From: Corella eumyota
Taxonomy: Eukaryota; Chordata; Ascidiacea; Phlebobranchia; Corellidae
Length of the DNA: 64,000 nt
Assembly (NCBI GenBank): GCA_963082875.1
Contig: OY720097.1
Span: forward strand, 22,328,501-22,392,500
Reading direction: 5' to 3'
A program made the position numbers and the translations under genes. The notes beneath the pieces were generated by a model that was given only the letters and a program-made list of their open reading frames with translations, had not been told where the DNA came from and ran no database searches. Below are positions 23,895 through 35,716 of the stretch, one piece after another; the stretch's first letter is position 1; each line of letters starts with the position of its first letter.

Positions 23895-24072
23895 ATATCC
23901 CTACTGTAAAAAAACAAGAGAAATAAAAAGGTCTCTACTGTAAACTATATACCAGTTAAAAACAAGAGAACTAAAGATCTCTACTGTAAACTATATACCA
24001 GTTAAAAACAAGAGAACTAAAGATCTCTACTGTAAACTATATACCAGTTAAAAACAATAGAACTAAAAAGAA
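23895..24072. repeat. 46-bp minisatellite, 4 units
   Basis: The first unit has an internal deletion (CTACTGTAAAAAAACAAGAG) and three full units follow. The right edge runs into the start of spacer S1. Confidence 0.9.
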
Positions 24073-25012
24073 TTTACACAAAGGTTGTTTATACAAAAAA
24101 ATACAGGGTTTAAAAACATTTATGATTTGTTAACAATAAAAATGCTTTTAAAATGTAATTCTAATAACAAATTGTAAAATTGAAATATTTAAGTTGCATT
24201 GTTTCAGTAATATCCTGATATTTTTGACATTTATTTACAATAAAAATAATTCAAATTAACTAAATTATGCAAAGGCTACAAAAACCACAGTCTGTTTAAA
24301 ATAAATAACTTTTACCCCAATCCTACTAAAAAAAAAACGCAATAAAATTTAAAAAAAAATATTGAAATAAAATCAACAAGTTTACAGTGGGTTTAGTTTG
24401 AAAAAGGGGGGTAACTTTTATACCGACAGGGGGTTACTTTACTATTGGGGTGAAACCATTGAATAAACCACTCAGTGGGTTTTGCATTAATTGGTCACAA
24501 GGTCGACTTTACAACCTAAATATAAAAGAATCTTTTATAACCCCAGCCCAATCTTTAGTTGTATTAGTTATTTAACTTATAATAACACAGAAAGTCAACT
24601 TACATCTAAACTCTAAAATTTTATGCAACTTCAATGGTAACGAACTTAAAAAAGGCAAAAAAGTGTCTACTAGAGTAAATTAGGGTATGGAAAAGTGCTT
24701 ACCTACTACCCCCTCTATTCATGCTAGGACAAAAGTGATGATAACTTGTGGGTTGTTGCATCCTTCTTATTTGTGGTTGGCTCAGTTGTATAGGTTAACA
24801 TTAATCTAAACAAAGTTACAAAATTAAACCAAGATATATCTAAACATTATTTCATAAATCTGGCTTACGTCTAGGTATTTAATATAAACATTTGTATATG
24901 CTATTAAAAATTTAGTTAAATGACATATCATTGTGGTTCTGACACCCCTGTTGTAGTAATGTAAATAATACAATAAACAAATCTAATTTTTAAAAACACT
25001 CAAAACCCAAAC

Positions 25013-25698
25013 CTGTTTTCATCTGTAATGTTGACAGCCTGTGTCCCAATGGAATAAGCATGACCACCTTGCAACAGACCTGCAGCTGCATTGTCAGGAC
25101 ATTGAGATAAATAAGTATAAAGTTCCGAGGGGAATTCATTGTGCATATTTCGACAAACATTTATGTAAATGTTGTCATGTGATGTCTCTGATGGGGTCGA
25201 AGGGTCACCAATGTAGTATTACCCCCCTAAATTTAAAGATAATTTAATTAAATAATAATATTTAATATAGGATTATATACGCTAATGATTTTATGACCTT
25301 ATTTTTTTCAAGTTTAAAAGTCAATTGAATATATAACTTTAAAACCAAAATTTTAAACCTGATTGCCAGAGTTTCCAAATTTCTTCCCGACAAGTTTGTG
25401 AACGTTACATTTAACTTGTTCCTGAGTATCTGTGATCATAGAAAAATATGTAAATTAAAAAGTATATATAATACCAAAATGATATTAAAGTAAAACTGAT
25501 AAAACATACATTAACAAATAAAAAAAAATTTATAAGTTACCAAAGTTGTTCCACAGTCAAAAGTGATTCTGCTCCGATAAAAACTCGACTGAGAACATTT
25601 CTTTGTTGAGTTAAACTCGAGGTAAAAACCAACAGAATCAACCGAGTCATAATTTATACTTGGTGAGATTGTGGACTCTCCATAGGATAAATAAGTGG
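25013..25698 (-). pseudogene. CI-MPR/IGF2R-like repeat fragment, damaged copy S1
   Basis: Three exon-like pieces, in minus-strand order. 25541-25698 translates as TYLSYGESTISP...VGFYLEFNSTKKC...SRITFDCGTTL. 25359-25421 translates as EQVKCNVHKLVGKKFGNSGNQ. 25013-25226 contains YIGDPSTPSETSHDNIYINV, then CRNMHNEFPSELYTYLSQCP and HAYSIGTQAVNITDEN. Acceptor AG and donor GT dinucleotides flank them. The C...F-x-C and Y-x-N-V-C...C-P...A-A-x-C-L...S-I-G patterns fit the repeat of the cation-independent mannose-6-phosphate receptor (lysosomal enzyme sorting). This copy has TAA in place of TAT near the start of the third piece, and Gly in place of the third conserved Cys, so it is judged a pseudogene. 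The splice phase between pieces two and three does not match with simple GT-AG sites. Confidence 0.6.
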
Positions 25699-25820
25699 CT
25701 GTAAAATGATTTATTATATTAGGTTTCTTTTTGTTGTATTTTTTTACATAACAGTAGAGGTAACAATTTAAAAGGTTTAATTATTAATATATTAGAGCTA
25801 TAAAAAAACTAACACAACTA

Positions 25821-25892
25821 CAAGCAGTGGGGATCAAACCCAACACCCTATGTGGTGATGACTAAGGCTGTTAGATTATCGGCTATCAAAGG
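25821..25892 (-). repeat. Possible tRNA-derived SINE remnant (S1)
   Basis: On the minus strand TAGCCGATAAT resembles an A box, and GGGTTTGATCCCC about 45 bp downstream resembles a B box. There is no convincing cloverleaf. It is present at the same place in all three spacers, so it predates the duplication. Confidence 0.3.
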
Positions 25893-27569
25893 ATTCGACT
25901 TGCAAAAAAAGAGGGTTTTTACAGCAAAAAGTCAGCGTATAGTGTCAATGTTAAATTTCAATTATTACAACATCTTTGAGTTCTTAGAATATTAGTTTTT
26001 AGGACTTATGCCCTGAAAACTAAGTTAAGAGTGGAATAAATAAAGACATTGGTTTTTGCTTTCAAAATTTTAACTAGCTGCAGACCCTCATGATTACTCA
26101 CAGGTTGAATCTTTTGGCTCTTCCTGACTTTGCTTTGACTGCTATGTCATGCTGCCAGGTAAAACTACATGATTTTACACAATTAAATACATAATACCAC
26201 TTGCCAGCAGCAAGATTTAAACTTAAAACATCAAGATGTTGCCAGCATGACTAAAATTTATGCAAAAAATAAATAAATAAACTTACCACAATACTTCAAT
26301 ATTTCATGCAGTAAAACAAATTTTAAATTTATGCTGGCCATGGAAGTAAAAGAGGGTTTTTACCTTCAGGTGGTTACCCAAACTTCAGTGACATCATCAT
26401 GCATTAATAATCCTCATTTACCTAAATTAACTTTAAATTGTAACCTATATTTTGTATATAACTAACACATAACTAAACAGCATTTAATTAAAAATTAAAT
26501 CTAAGTTGATAACCTTAAACAATTAGAACAACTAATATTATGTTTGTAAAACCTAATGATGTATATGAACATACAACATACCATTATATCAATCACAAAT
26601 GTTCACCTAAAGGGGTTGTAAGATGTGTATATTGTTGTGGTTGTCACATTAGAATATAGGTGACTATGCACAGCCTATTCACGATCTTGTGTGTACACAG
26701 TTTATTTAGAAGTGCTCATTAACAAGGCCACTAGCTGGTAGAAGTGAGCTAAAAACAAAATAGTTCTGTTTGTACAAAAGTGAAATATTTTTTAGGATCA
26801 CATAAGTATTCAGGTTCGACAAACTACCTTTACCGTATCACAAAGAAATAACATATTTGAAATTTACCTTAAACCAAGCTATAAAAACACTTATAAATAA
26901 TTGTTAGTCTAAAAATTTCATGATTGACAATAGTAATTTAACGAAACTAACTACATACTTTTTTAAGCTTAAATATTTAAAAAATAATACTTACAAACCT
27001 AAAGTCAATTTTGATTTCTTTTTAAAAATTTGCAGTTTTTAAAGGTCAGGTTTTAATTCTTCATAAACTTTACAATATGCTTTATGATGTCACTGTAGCA
27101 GTTCCAGATATCAAAACAATTTAAATATTATTATATAAATCCTAATAATTCTAAAATATAAAATCAACATTAAATCAAATTTGTACAATTCATTAAGTTT
27201 AAGATTAACATACAAATATACCCGAAAATATATAACTGTGAGATTTAAACTGTTTTATAAGCTTTAAAAAAAGATACATAAAAATAACTAAAAAATGGTT
27301 ATTTTCATTAGGTGGAATTTTTAAGATTTAAAGTTTAAGATTAACATACAAACATGCACGAAAATATATACTTAAACATAAAAACTGTTTATAAACATTC
27401 AAAAATATTCACACAAATGATACTCACAACATAGTTAGAAACAATAAAAAACCTAAAAAAATAAAGTTTTACAAACAAGCACAAATTCGCACATAATTTA
27501 AAATATTTGAAAACGCGAAATAAAGAAAAGAAAAATATTTTGATACTTGCTGACCATGTTAAGTTTAGA

Positions 27570-30500
27570 TTAACATTTTTTTACAACGAACTTTAAAATA
27601 AACGGCATTGCCTTGCATTTTCCAATCCAATCTTTACAGTACATGACCCTTTTCTGATTTTCTCCAGTATGTTGGTGGACCGTAAGTGAAGTTTGGAAGT
27701 CAGATATTGCTTCTTTATATTGACCGAGCTTATATTTGCACTTTCCAATCCAATAATGATCTTCAGCAACATCACTGCTCATAGTTGGATTGTCATCAAT
27801 TTGTTGGTGAATTTCAAGTGTAGTTTGGAAATCAGATAATGCTTCTTTATATTGACCGAGCTCATATTTGGAAAAACCAATCCAATAATGATCGTAAGCA
27901 ACATCAATGCTCTTAGTTGGATTGTCATCAATTTGTTGGTGAATTTCAAGTGAAGTTTTAAAATCAGATAATGCTTCTTTATATTGACCGAGCGTATATT
28001 TGCAATTTCCAATCCAATAATGATCGTAAGCAACACCCCTGCTCTTAGTTGGATTGTCATCAATTTGTTTGTGAATTTCAAGTGAAGTTTGGAAATCAGA
28101 TAATGCTTCTTTATATTGACCGAGCTTATATTTGGACTTTCCAATCCAATAATGACGTTTAGCAACATTACTGCTCTTAGTTGGATTGTCATCAATTTGT
28201 TGGTGGATTTCAAGTGAAGTTTGGAAATCAGATAATGCTTCTTTATATTGACCGAGCGTATATTTGCAATTTCCAATCCAATAATGATCGTAAGCAACAC
28301 CCCTGCTCTTAGTTGGATTGTCATCAATTTGTTTGTGAATTTCAAGTGAAGTTTGGAAATCAGATAATGCTTCTTTATATTGACCGAGCTTATATTTGGA
28401 CTTTCCAATCCAATAATGACGTTTAGCAACATTACTGCTCTTAGTTGGATTGTCATCAATTTGTTGGTGGATTTCAAGTGAAGTTTGGAAATCAGATAAT
28501 GCTTCTTTATATTGACCGAGCTCATGTCTGCACAATCCAATCCAATAATGACGATTAGCAACATCACTGCTCTTAGTTGGATCGTCAACAATTTGTCGGT
28601 GGATTTCAAGTGAAGTTTGTAAATCAGATATTGCTTCTTTATATTGACCGAGCTCATGTCTGCACAATCCAATCCAATAATGACGATTAGCAACATCACT
28701 GCTCTTAGTTGGATCGTCAACAATTTGTCGGTGGATTTCAAGTGAAGTTTGTAAATCAGATATTGCTTCTTTATATTGACCGAGCTCATGTCTGCACAAT
28801 CCAATCCAATAATGACAATAAGCAACACCACTGCTCTTAGTTGGATCGTCAACAATTTGTTGGTTGATTTCAAGTGAAGTTTGTAAATCAGATAATGCTT
28901 CTTTATATTGACCGAGTTCATGTTTGCACGAACCAATACAATAATGACAAAAAGCGATTTCATACTCCAAGTTATTAGTAAACTCAGTTTTGCATATTTC
29001 CTGGTCCCACCATTTTATAGCAAAAGTATAAAAACCTAAAATATAACATATTGTTGGAACCCAACATATTTCAGGTTTTGCTATTTCATTAAGGTCGAAT
29101 AAATTTTCTTGAAATTGTCGAATTGTTAAAAAATATTCAACAAGGCTTTTTATCCCAACTGTTTTATTTATAAATTTACTTTTTATTTCTGATTGTTGAA
29201 CTGTATCGTCTTGTGATTTCTTATCCATGTAAACTCTTAATCTTGTCTCACATGCAACGGCGATGGCAAATTTAAGATTGCAACCAATTTCTTCAGTTAA
29301 TTTATTTTCTTGAAAAAGACTTTCTAGAATGTCAAAGCAACATGATTCTTTTATGCCATGAATTTTACCGATTGCTGAAACAAATAAAGTTGAACTTCTG
29401 TAAACCATTCTTTTAATGTTTAGTTTATTGCAATCCTGCAAATTAAATAATTGAGTAGAAACCTCAAAATCTTTTTTATTTTTATTTATTTGGTCTTTTA
29501 CTGAAATTTGATAATGCATTACATTTAATAAAGACATTTCCTTATCAACAAATTTCCGAAATTGTTGGTATATTTGTTGATTTCCCGCAACAAAACATGA
29601 CGTCATCAACATATCAGCCAAGTGGTAACCATTCTTTATATTTTTATCTGACCCAATAAAACTTGCCATTTTGCTTACAGTTTGAATTAACTCAAGTGTA
29701 AATTGTTTGTTTGTAGTTTTCATTTGCCTTCCAAGTGGAGATTTACAAGCATGTGGCATCATTCCATCAAAAGAAATGCCAAGGGGGGTGAGAGCATCGT
29801 AAAAGTTAAATTTAGTTGAATCTCCGCTATTTAAACTTGGAATATTAACAGCAGGAAGAATAGTTTCTCCAAGATTAATCAAAATAATTTGAAAGATCAC
29901 AGCAAACCACCTAAAGTATTCTTTTACTGCTTTGGGAATTTTTTTAAGAAAATTCATTATATTATTATCCAAAACTATGACATTTTCAAAATCAGAGTAA
30001 GGAGTTATTTCCCTTCGTGAAAGTGATCCAAGTCCCACTAAAGCATATTCACATGGAGGATTTCCCATTATTTCTTCACAAAACCCAGCAAGGCGTTTCA
30101 TAATTTTAGTGTAATCTTCACTTATTATATTCTGCAGGTTTCTTATGGCTTCAACTTTTTCACTTTTAAGTTTTGTGAATTCCTCGTTAGATATGTCTTC
30201 CAGAATCTGAGGAATGGTTTTAAGTATATTATTAACCTTGTTTCTCATTTCTGCAACATCTTTAGCAATTATTTTTGAATATTTAATTAAATCTGCTTCT
30301 TGGTTTGCTGCATTTGAAACTTTAAGTAATTCAGAGCAAAATTGACGAAGATCTTGTTTAATTTCTTCCACATTTTCAGGATTTCTAACAATAGCTGCAT
30401 TTAGTAAAGCTGCACTTTGAATTAATTTGATTTTGTTGGCATTTTTCAAATATTTTTTTGGGGTCATTTGAACAAACTGAAACAATTTTTTTCCAAGTCT

Positions 30501-30653
30501 TGTTTTTTGATTGGGATTGTTATTTAAAACTTCAGTTTTGTAAATTAAACCAAGTTCATGGAAAAGTTTTGCAGATTGTTTTGGGAAATTTTCCTTTCCA
30601 CTTTTGTCACAAATTTGTTTAAGTTGTTCAATAATCTCATCTTCTGTTTCCAT
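27570..30653 (-). CDS. Gene 3: nucleotidyltransferase-TPR repeat protein (1027 aa)
   Basis: Longest family member, in a single exon. The N-terminal half is closest to gene 2 (same linker, residues 43-72; G209-S210 and D221/E223 in the nucleotidyltransferase core; MNFLKKIPKAVKEY segment). It carries KPEICWVP where gene 2 has TRLFLFP. Ten 44-residue TPR-like repeats run from H570. Repeats 2 and 3 (HYWIGLCRHELGQYKEAISD) are identical, and repeats 5-6 recur as repeats 7-8 (KSKYKLG/NCKYTLG pair), including at DNA level. The C-terminus has one extra residue (KFVVKKC), and the 3' flank is unlike that of genes 1, 2, 4 and 5. All repeat gains keep frame because the DNA period is 132 bp. The array probably forms a superhelical binding surface, with the ligand unknown. 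Confidence 0.85.
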   Translation of the reverse strand: METEDEIIEQLKQICDKSGKENFPKQSAKLFHELGLIYKTEVLNNNPNQKTRLGKKLFQFVQMTPKKYLKNANKIKLIQSAALLNAAIVRNPENVEEIKQDLRQFCSELLKVSNAANQEADLIKYSKIIAKDVAEMRNKVNNILKTIPQILEDISNEEFTKLKSEKVEAIRNLQNIISEDYTKIMKRLAGFCEEIMGNPPCEYALVGLGSLSRREITPYSDFENVIVLDNNIMNFLKKIPKAVKEYFRWFAVIFQIILINLGETILPAVNIPSLNSGDSTKFNFYDALTPLGISFDGMMPHACKSPLGRQMKTTNKQFTLELIQTVSKMASFIGSDKNIKNGYHLADMLMTSCFVAGNQQIYQQFRKFVDKEMSLLNVMHYQISVKDQINKNKKDFEVSTQLFNLQDCNKLNIKRMVYRSSTLFVSAIGKIHGIKESCCFDILESLFQENKLTEEIGCNLKFAIAVACETRLRVYMDKKSQDDTVQQSEIKSKFINKTVGIKSLVEYFLTIRQFQENLFDLNEIAKPEICWVPTICYILGFYTFAIKWWDQEICKTEFTNNLEYEIAFCHYCIGSCKHELGQYKEALSDLQTSLEINQQIVDDPTKSSGVAYCHYWIGLCRHELGQYKEAISDLQTSLEIHRQIVDDPTKSSDVANRHYWIGLCRHELGQYKEAISDLQTSLEIHRQIVDDPTKSSDVANRHYWIGLCRHELGQYKEALSDFQTSLEIHQQIDDNPTKSSNVAKRHYWIGKSKYKLGQYKEALSDFQTSLEIHKQIDDNPTKSRGVAYDHYWIGNCKYTLGQYKEALSDFQTSLEIHQQIDDNPTKSSNVAKRHYWIGKSKYKLGQYKEALSDFQTSLEIHKQIDDNPTKSRGVAYDHYWIGNCKYTLGQYKEALSDFKTSLEIHQQIDDNPTKSIDVAYDHYWIGFSKYELGQYKEALSDFQTTLEIHQQIDDNPTMSSDVAEDHYWIGKCKYKLGQYKEAISDFQTSLTVHQHTGENQKRVMYCKDWIGKCKAMPFILKFVVKKC

Positions 30654-30954
30654 TGTTTTAAGGTAAATGTATTTGCTTTTAAGTAAAATATTGAAAGTTT
30701 AAAATCTGATTTGTTAAACCAAAAAAAAATGTTTATTTGCCAAAACAGCAAGAACTTTTCTGTGCAGATTTATCAAACTTATTTTATAATTTTTATTGGT
30801 ATAACCAAGCAATTAAAAATAAAATATTTTTGTAATCCTATCTAAGATAAGATTACAAAACCTTTCCTAATAACAGTAAAATTTAATATGTTGTCGATAG
30901 TATAACATAAGTTTAATTTAAACTAACACATTACTAGCAACACAAAACCAGAAT
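30654..30954 (-). promoter_or_regulatory. 5' flank and putative core promoter of gene 3
   Basis: On the minus strand a TATA-like TTATAAAATAAG (30778-30789) lies about 130 nt before the ATG, followed by an acceptor-like CTGCACAG. Upstream, 30832-30856 is the palindrome GTAATCCTATCT/AAGATAAGATTAC with paired GATA-type sites. The same arrangement is kept in genes 4 and 5. These are sequence patterns only, with no expression evidence. Confidence 0.4.
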
Positions 30955-31931
30955 TCTTTGCTATTACCTGGCTTAAATTATCGTACGTTAAATAAAACTC
31001 AATGAAATGTTTCAGGAAGAGAAAGCATTTGTTTGTTGCTCAGTGTGGCTAGGTTACTTGTGTCTGATGTAATTTAATATCCCTACTCTATAAACTATAT
31101 ACTAGTTAAAAACAAGAGAAATGAACAGAATTTACTGTCACAGTTAATTTCATTATATTTTCATCAACTTTTAACCCTTTTAACTTAACAGTTAAACAAA
31201 AACAACATAATTTTACAACTGGCGATTTAATTAAATAAATACTAGGATTTACTTGTTAAAAAAACACTTTTTAAAAACATATTTAACAAAAAGTGAGCTA
31301 TATAATTTTACCATGAATTTACCACGACAGTTAATTTTAGCGTATGTTAATTAACCTTTAACTCTGTTTTAAAAACCCTGATAAAACCACCTAATTTTAC
31401 CACTGCCATTTATTCAAATAATTTGATCAACTTTTTAATTAAATCACTTTTTAAAAACATATACAAAATAATGTAAGCTTAGAAATATAACAAAACCACC
31501 ATTGTCAGTTTTTTTAAGAAAGAAATACTAAAATAAAAGTGATAAAAAAATAACACATTAACAAAAAATACAAAATACAACATCACTGTCTTATAAATAA
31601 AAATAGCAAATTTATTTTACCTGTCACTCACAGAAAATCAATTAACTGGTTAAATTTAAAAATTTCCCATTTCTTAACTTAAACGTTGAACAAAACCACA
31701 TAATTTTACAACTAACAATTTAATTAAATAAATACTTGGACTGACTTGTTAAAAAAACACTTTTTAAAAACATATCTAACAAAAAGTATGCTACATAATG
31801 TAAAACAGAAACTCTGTCAGTTTTTCTAATAAGAAATACAAAAATAAAGTGTTATACATGTTAACCACTTAACCATAACACAATATCACCGTTTTACAAA
31901 TAAAAATATCAACTTTATATTAACCGTTATT

Positions 31932-32914
31932 TAGGGATGTGCCAAAAACCTCGGCTTGTACAAGCATCTTAATTTTAAAAAAGCTCGGACGAGCAATACG
32001 AGCTTTTGAATAGCGAAAATAAATACCTAAGTGACCTTTCGGTACGTAACGCAAAACGTCCAGGAAAAATGCATAAATTTTTGTTGTGGACACGATTTTT
32101 TACCATTTTTTTAAATTATTTGAATTAAAATTATTACCGCTGCAAGCTTGCTATAGATAAATTATTTAAGATTATATTGCTTTATTCAAAGAAGCGATTT
32201 AAAATCGTTAGAACGTACGGTGAAACGTCAAACTTTACCGGTTTTAAGAAAATTAAAATAGGCTGAACTTGGGTTAGCGGTGTGCTTTGTATTAAAATGC
32301 GAAAATTTACTTAAGCTCACGTAAATTCACATGAATAAATGTAAGTATTTCGATATGATCAGGAGTTAACTGGTTACGAAGCGGGCTAGCAATAGCTTCC
32401 ACTGTACTAAAAAGTCTTTCAATTTAGGTTTAGTGACCATGCCATAACATACTTAAAATCGTTATGTAAACATTAATACTTTTGGCATGTTTTAAATCAT
32501 TAAATTAATTTTTTCATTTTTTCCCGTCGCATTGTTGTACTATTAATTGTGTATTTATTATTTATTTTTATCAATGTGCAAAAAAAACAAAAAAAAATAA
32601 ATAAAAACACTTGTTGGCGACGTGACAACAATTAAATAACAACGTCATATCTCGCGTGATATAATTAAACCATAGATACTAAAATGTATAAAACGACGAG
32701 TTTTCGCAGTGTAAATTATAAAACTATTACATTTAAAAAGTTATAACACTGCACGGCGTTTGACTTGCATTATAATTTACCAAAAAAGAAAAAAATTAAT
32801 TTAGTTGATAATGCTCGGATAATTTAACATGAAAGCTCGGCAAAAACCGAGCCTTTAAAAATGCCTCGGCTAGTACACGAGTACGACCCCGAGCACTCGG
32901 CTCGACACATCCTA
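31932..32914 (-). mobile_element. hAT transposon copy 4, long form
   Basis: Counterpart of copy 1 at the same position relative to the gene. Right terminus CATCCTA has lost one C. The hATC remnant is present. Confidence 0.85.
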
Positions 32915-33090
32915 CTGTTATCCAAAGAAAATCGATTAACTGGTTAACTACACACAAGTAACAAATATAGTCTTGCTATTACCTGACATAAAATATTCTC
33001 TGTTGAATAAAATTCGATGGAATTTTCTAAAAATAAAAAGCTTTGTTTGTTGCTCGGCGTTACTAGGTTACTCGTGCCTGATGTAACTTG

Positions 33091-33230
33091 ATATCCCTAC
33101 TGTAAGCTATATATCGGTTAAAAACAAGAAAACTAAAGATCTCTACTGCAAACTATATATCAGTTAAAAACAAGAGAACTAAAGATCTCTACTGTAAACT
33201 ATATACCAGTTAAAAACAATAGAACTAAAA
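33091..33230. repeat. 46-bp minisatellite, 3 units
   Basis: Three units; the first has TATATCGG in place of TATACCAG. Confidence 0.95.
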
Positions 33231-33847
33231 AGAATTTACCACGACAGTTAATTTTAGCGTATATTAATTAACCTTTAACTCTGTTTTAAAAACCTGATAA
33301 AACCACCTAATTTTACCAATGCGATTTATTTAAATAATTTGATCAACTTTTTAATTAAACCACTTTTTAAAAACATACATAAAATTAAATGAGCTTAAAA
33401 ATATAACAAAACAACCATTGTCAGTTTTTTTAAGAAAGAAATACTAAAATAAAAGTGATAAAAAAATAACACATTAACAAAAAATACAAAATACAACATC
33501 ACTGTCTTATAAATAAAAATAGCAAATTTATTTTACCTGTCACTCACAGAAAATCAATTAACTGGTTAAATTCAAGAATTTCCCATTTCTTAACTTAAAT
33601 GTTGAACGAAACGACATAATTTTACAACTGGTGATTTAATTAAATAAATACTTGGATTGACTTGTTAAAAAAACATTTTTTAAAAACATATCTAACAAAA
33701 AGTGAGCTACATAATGTAAAACAGGAACTCTGTAAGTTTTTCTAATAAGAAATACAAAAATAAAGTGTAATAAATATTTACAACTTAGCCAAAATACAAT
33801 ATCACCGTTTTACAAATAAAAATATCAACTTTATATTAACCGTTATT

Positions 33848-34644
33848 TAGGGATGTGCCAAAAAGCTTGGCTTGTACGAGCATCTTAATTTAAAAAAAGC
33901 TCGGCCGAGCAATACGAGCTTTTGAATAGCGAAAATAAATACCTAAGTGACCTTTTTGTACGTAACGCATAACGTCCGGGAAAAATGCATAAATTTTTGT
34001 TGTGGACACGATTTTTTACAAATTTTTTTTTAATTATTTGAATTAAATGTTATTACCCCTGCAAGCTTGCTATAGATAAATAATTTAAGATTAAAGAAGC
34101 GATTTAAAATCGTAGGGAACATGTAAAAAAGGCAAAACAAAGTTTACCAGTTTTAAGAAAATTGAAATAGGCTGAACTTGGGTTAGTTGTGAACTTTATA
34201 TTAAAATGCGGAAATTTACTTAAGCTCACGTAAATTCACATGAAGAAATGTAAGTATTTTGATATGACCAGGAGTTAACTGGTTACGAAGCGGGCTAGCA
34301 ATAGCTTCCGCTGTACTAAAAAGTCTTTCAATAAAAACACTTGTTGGTGGTGTGACAACAATTGAATAGCAACGTCATATCTCGCGTGATATAATTAAAC
34401 CATAGAGATACTAATATGTATATAACGACGAACTTTCGCAGTGTGAATTATAAAAGTATTGCATTTAAAAAGTTATAACACTGCACGGCGTTTGATTTGC
34501 ATTATAATTTACCGAAAAAAAAAATTATTTTAGTTGATAATGCTCGGATAATTTAACGTGAAAGCTCGGCAAAAACCGAGCCTTTAAAAATGCCTCGGCT
34601 AGTACACGAGTACGACCCCGAGCACTCGGCTCGACACATCCCTA
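33848..34644 (-). mobile_element. hAT transposon copy 5, short form
   Basis: 797 bp, the shortest copy, with the same deletion junction as copy 3. The hATC remnant is present; right flank CTGTTATC. Confidence 0.85.
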
Positions 34645-34820
34645 CTGTTATCCAAACAAAATCGATTAACTGGTTAACTACACACAAGTAACAAATATAG
34701 TCTTGCTATTACCTGACATAAAATATTCTCTGTTGAATAAAATTCGATGGAATTTTCTAAAAATAAAAAGCTTTGTTTGTTGCTCGGCGTTACTAGGTTA
34801 CTCGTGCCTGATGTTACTTG

Positions 34821-35097
34821 ATATCCCTACTGTAAGCTATATACCAGTTAAAAACAATAGAACTAAAGATCTCTACTGTAAACTATATACCAGTTAAAAA
34901 CAAGAGAACTAAAGATCTCTACTGTAAACTATATACCAGTTAAAAACAAGGAAACTCAAGATCTCTACTGTAAACTATATACCAGTTAAAAACAAGGGAA
35001 CTAAAGATCTCTACTGTAAACTATATACCAGTTAAAAACAAGAGAACTAAAGATCCCCTATGTAAACTTTATATCAGTTAAAAACAAGGAACCTAAA
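34821..35097. repeat. 46-bp minisatellite, 6 units
   Basis: Five regular units plus a degenerate last one (CCCCTATGTAAACTTTATAT). The same degenerate unit closes the 8-unit array at 59061-59430. Confidence 0.95.
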
Positions 35098-35716
35098 AAG
35101 AATTTACCACGACAGTTAATTTTAGGGTATGTTAATTAACCTTTAACTCTGTTTTAAAAACCCCGATAAAACCACCTAATTTTACCAATGCCATTTATTC
35201 AAATAATTTGATCAACTTTTTAATTAAACCACTTTTTAAAAACATATACAAAATAAAATAAGCTTAAAAATATAACAAAACAACCAGTGTCAGTTTTTTT
35301 AAGAAAGAAATACTAAAATAAAAGTGATAATAAATATTAACAACTTAACCAAAACGCAACATCACTGTCTTATAAATAAAAATAGCAAATTTATTTTACC
35401 TGCCACTCACAGAAAATCAATTAACTGGTTAAATTTAAGAATTTCCCATTTCTTAACTTAAACGTTAAACAAAACGACATAATTTTACAACTAACAATGT
35501 AAATAAATAAATACTTAAATTGACTTGTTAAAAAACATTTTTTAAAAACATATTTAATAAAAAGTGAGCTACATAATGTAAAACAGGAACTCTGTAAGTT
35601 TTTCTAATAAAAAACACAAAAATAGAGTGTTATACATGTTAACAACTTAACCAAAACACAAAATACAATATCACCGTTTTACAAATAAAAATATCAACTT
35701 TATATTAACCGTTATT

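Larger units (their letters stand above)
17868..24077. repeat. Macro-repeat array I (3 hAT-bearing units)
   Basis: Begins at 17868-18045 with a diverged single copy of the segment ATTACCTG...TTGTTTGTTGCTC...CTATATACCAGTTAAAAAC, then three units of about 1.9-2.05 kb. TTTACCACGACAGTTAA recurs at about 18231, 20283 and 22232. Each unit contains two diverged copies of an approximately 260-bp AT-rich sequence (TTTTTAAAAACATA...GTCAGTTTTT...), one hAT element, a conserved segment of about 170 bp, and a 46-bp minisatellite. Short plus-strand frames beginning in TTGCTATTACCTGAC are translations of the last two parts and are not judged to be genes. Confidence 0.85.
24078..27569. other. Spacer S1 (duplicated block between array I and gene 3)
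   Basis: About 3.5 kb that recurs at 37402-40968 and 48621-52240. It opens with ACAAAGGTTGTTTATAC and contains exon-like pieces of a CI-MPR-type gene on the minus strand (25013-25698) and a possible tRNA-derived repeat (25821-25892). From 26400 to 27569 it is AT-rich with no recognisable gene. The last few hundred bases, just downstream of gene 3, are more diverged from the equivalent parts of S2 and S3 than the rest is. Confidence 0.8.

Noticed and set aside
24650-24800. Possible further CI-MPR exon (minus strand ATCACTTTTGTCCTAGC resembles the I-T-F part)
   Set aside because: A stop follows at once, no Cys pattern; resemblance is probably chance within a dispersed repeat.
25041-25247. 68-codon plus-strand frame, also at 49668-49874
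   Set aside because: Antisense to the CI-MPR-like exon, which has the better family pattern; starts at GTG.
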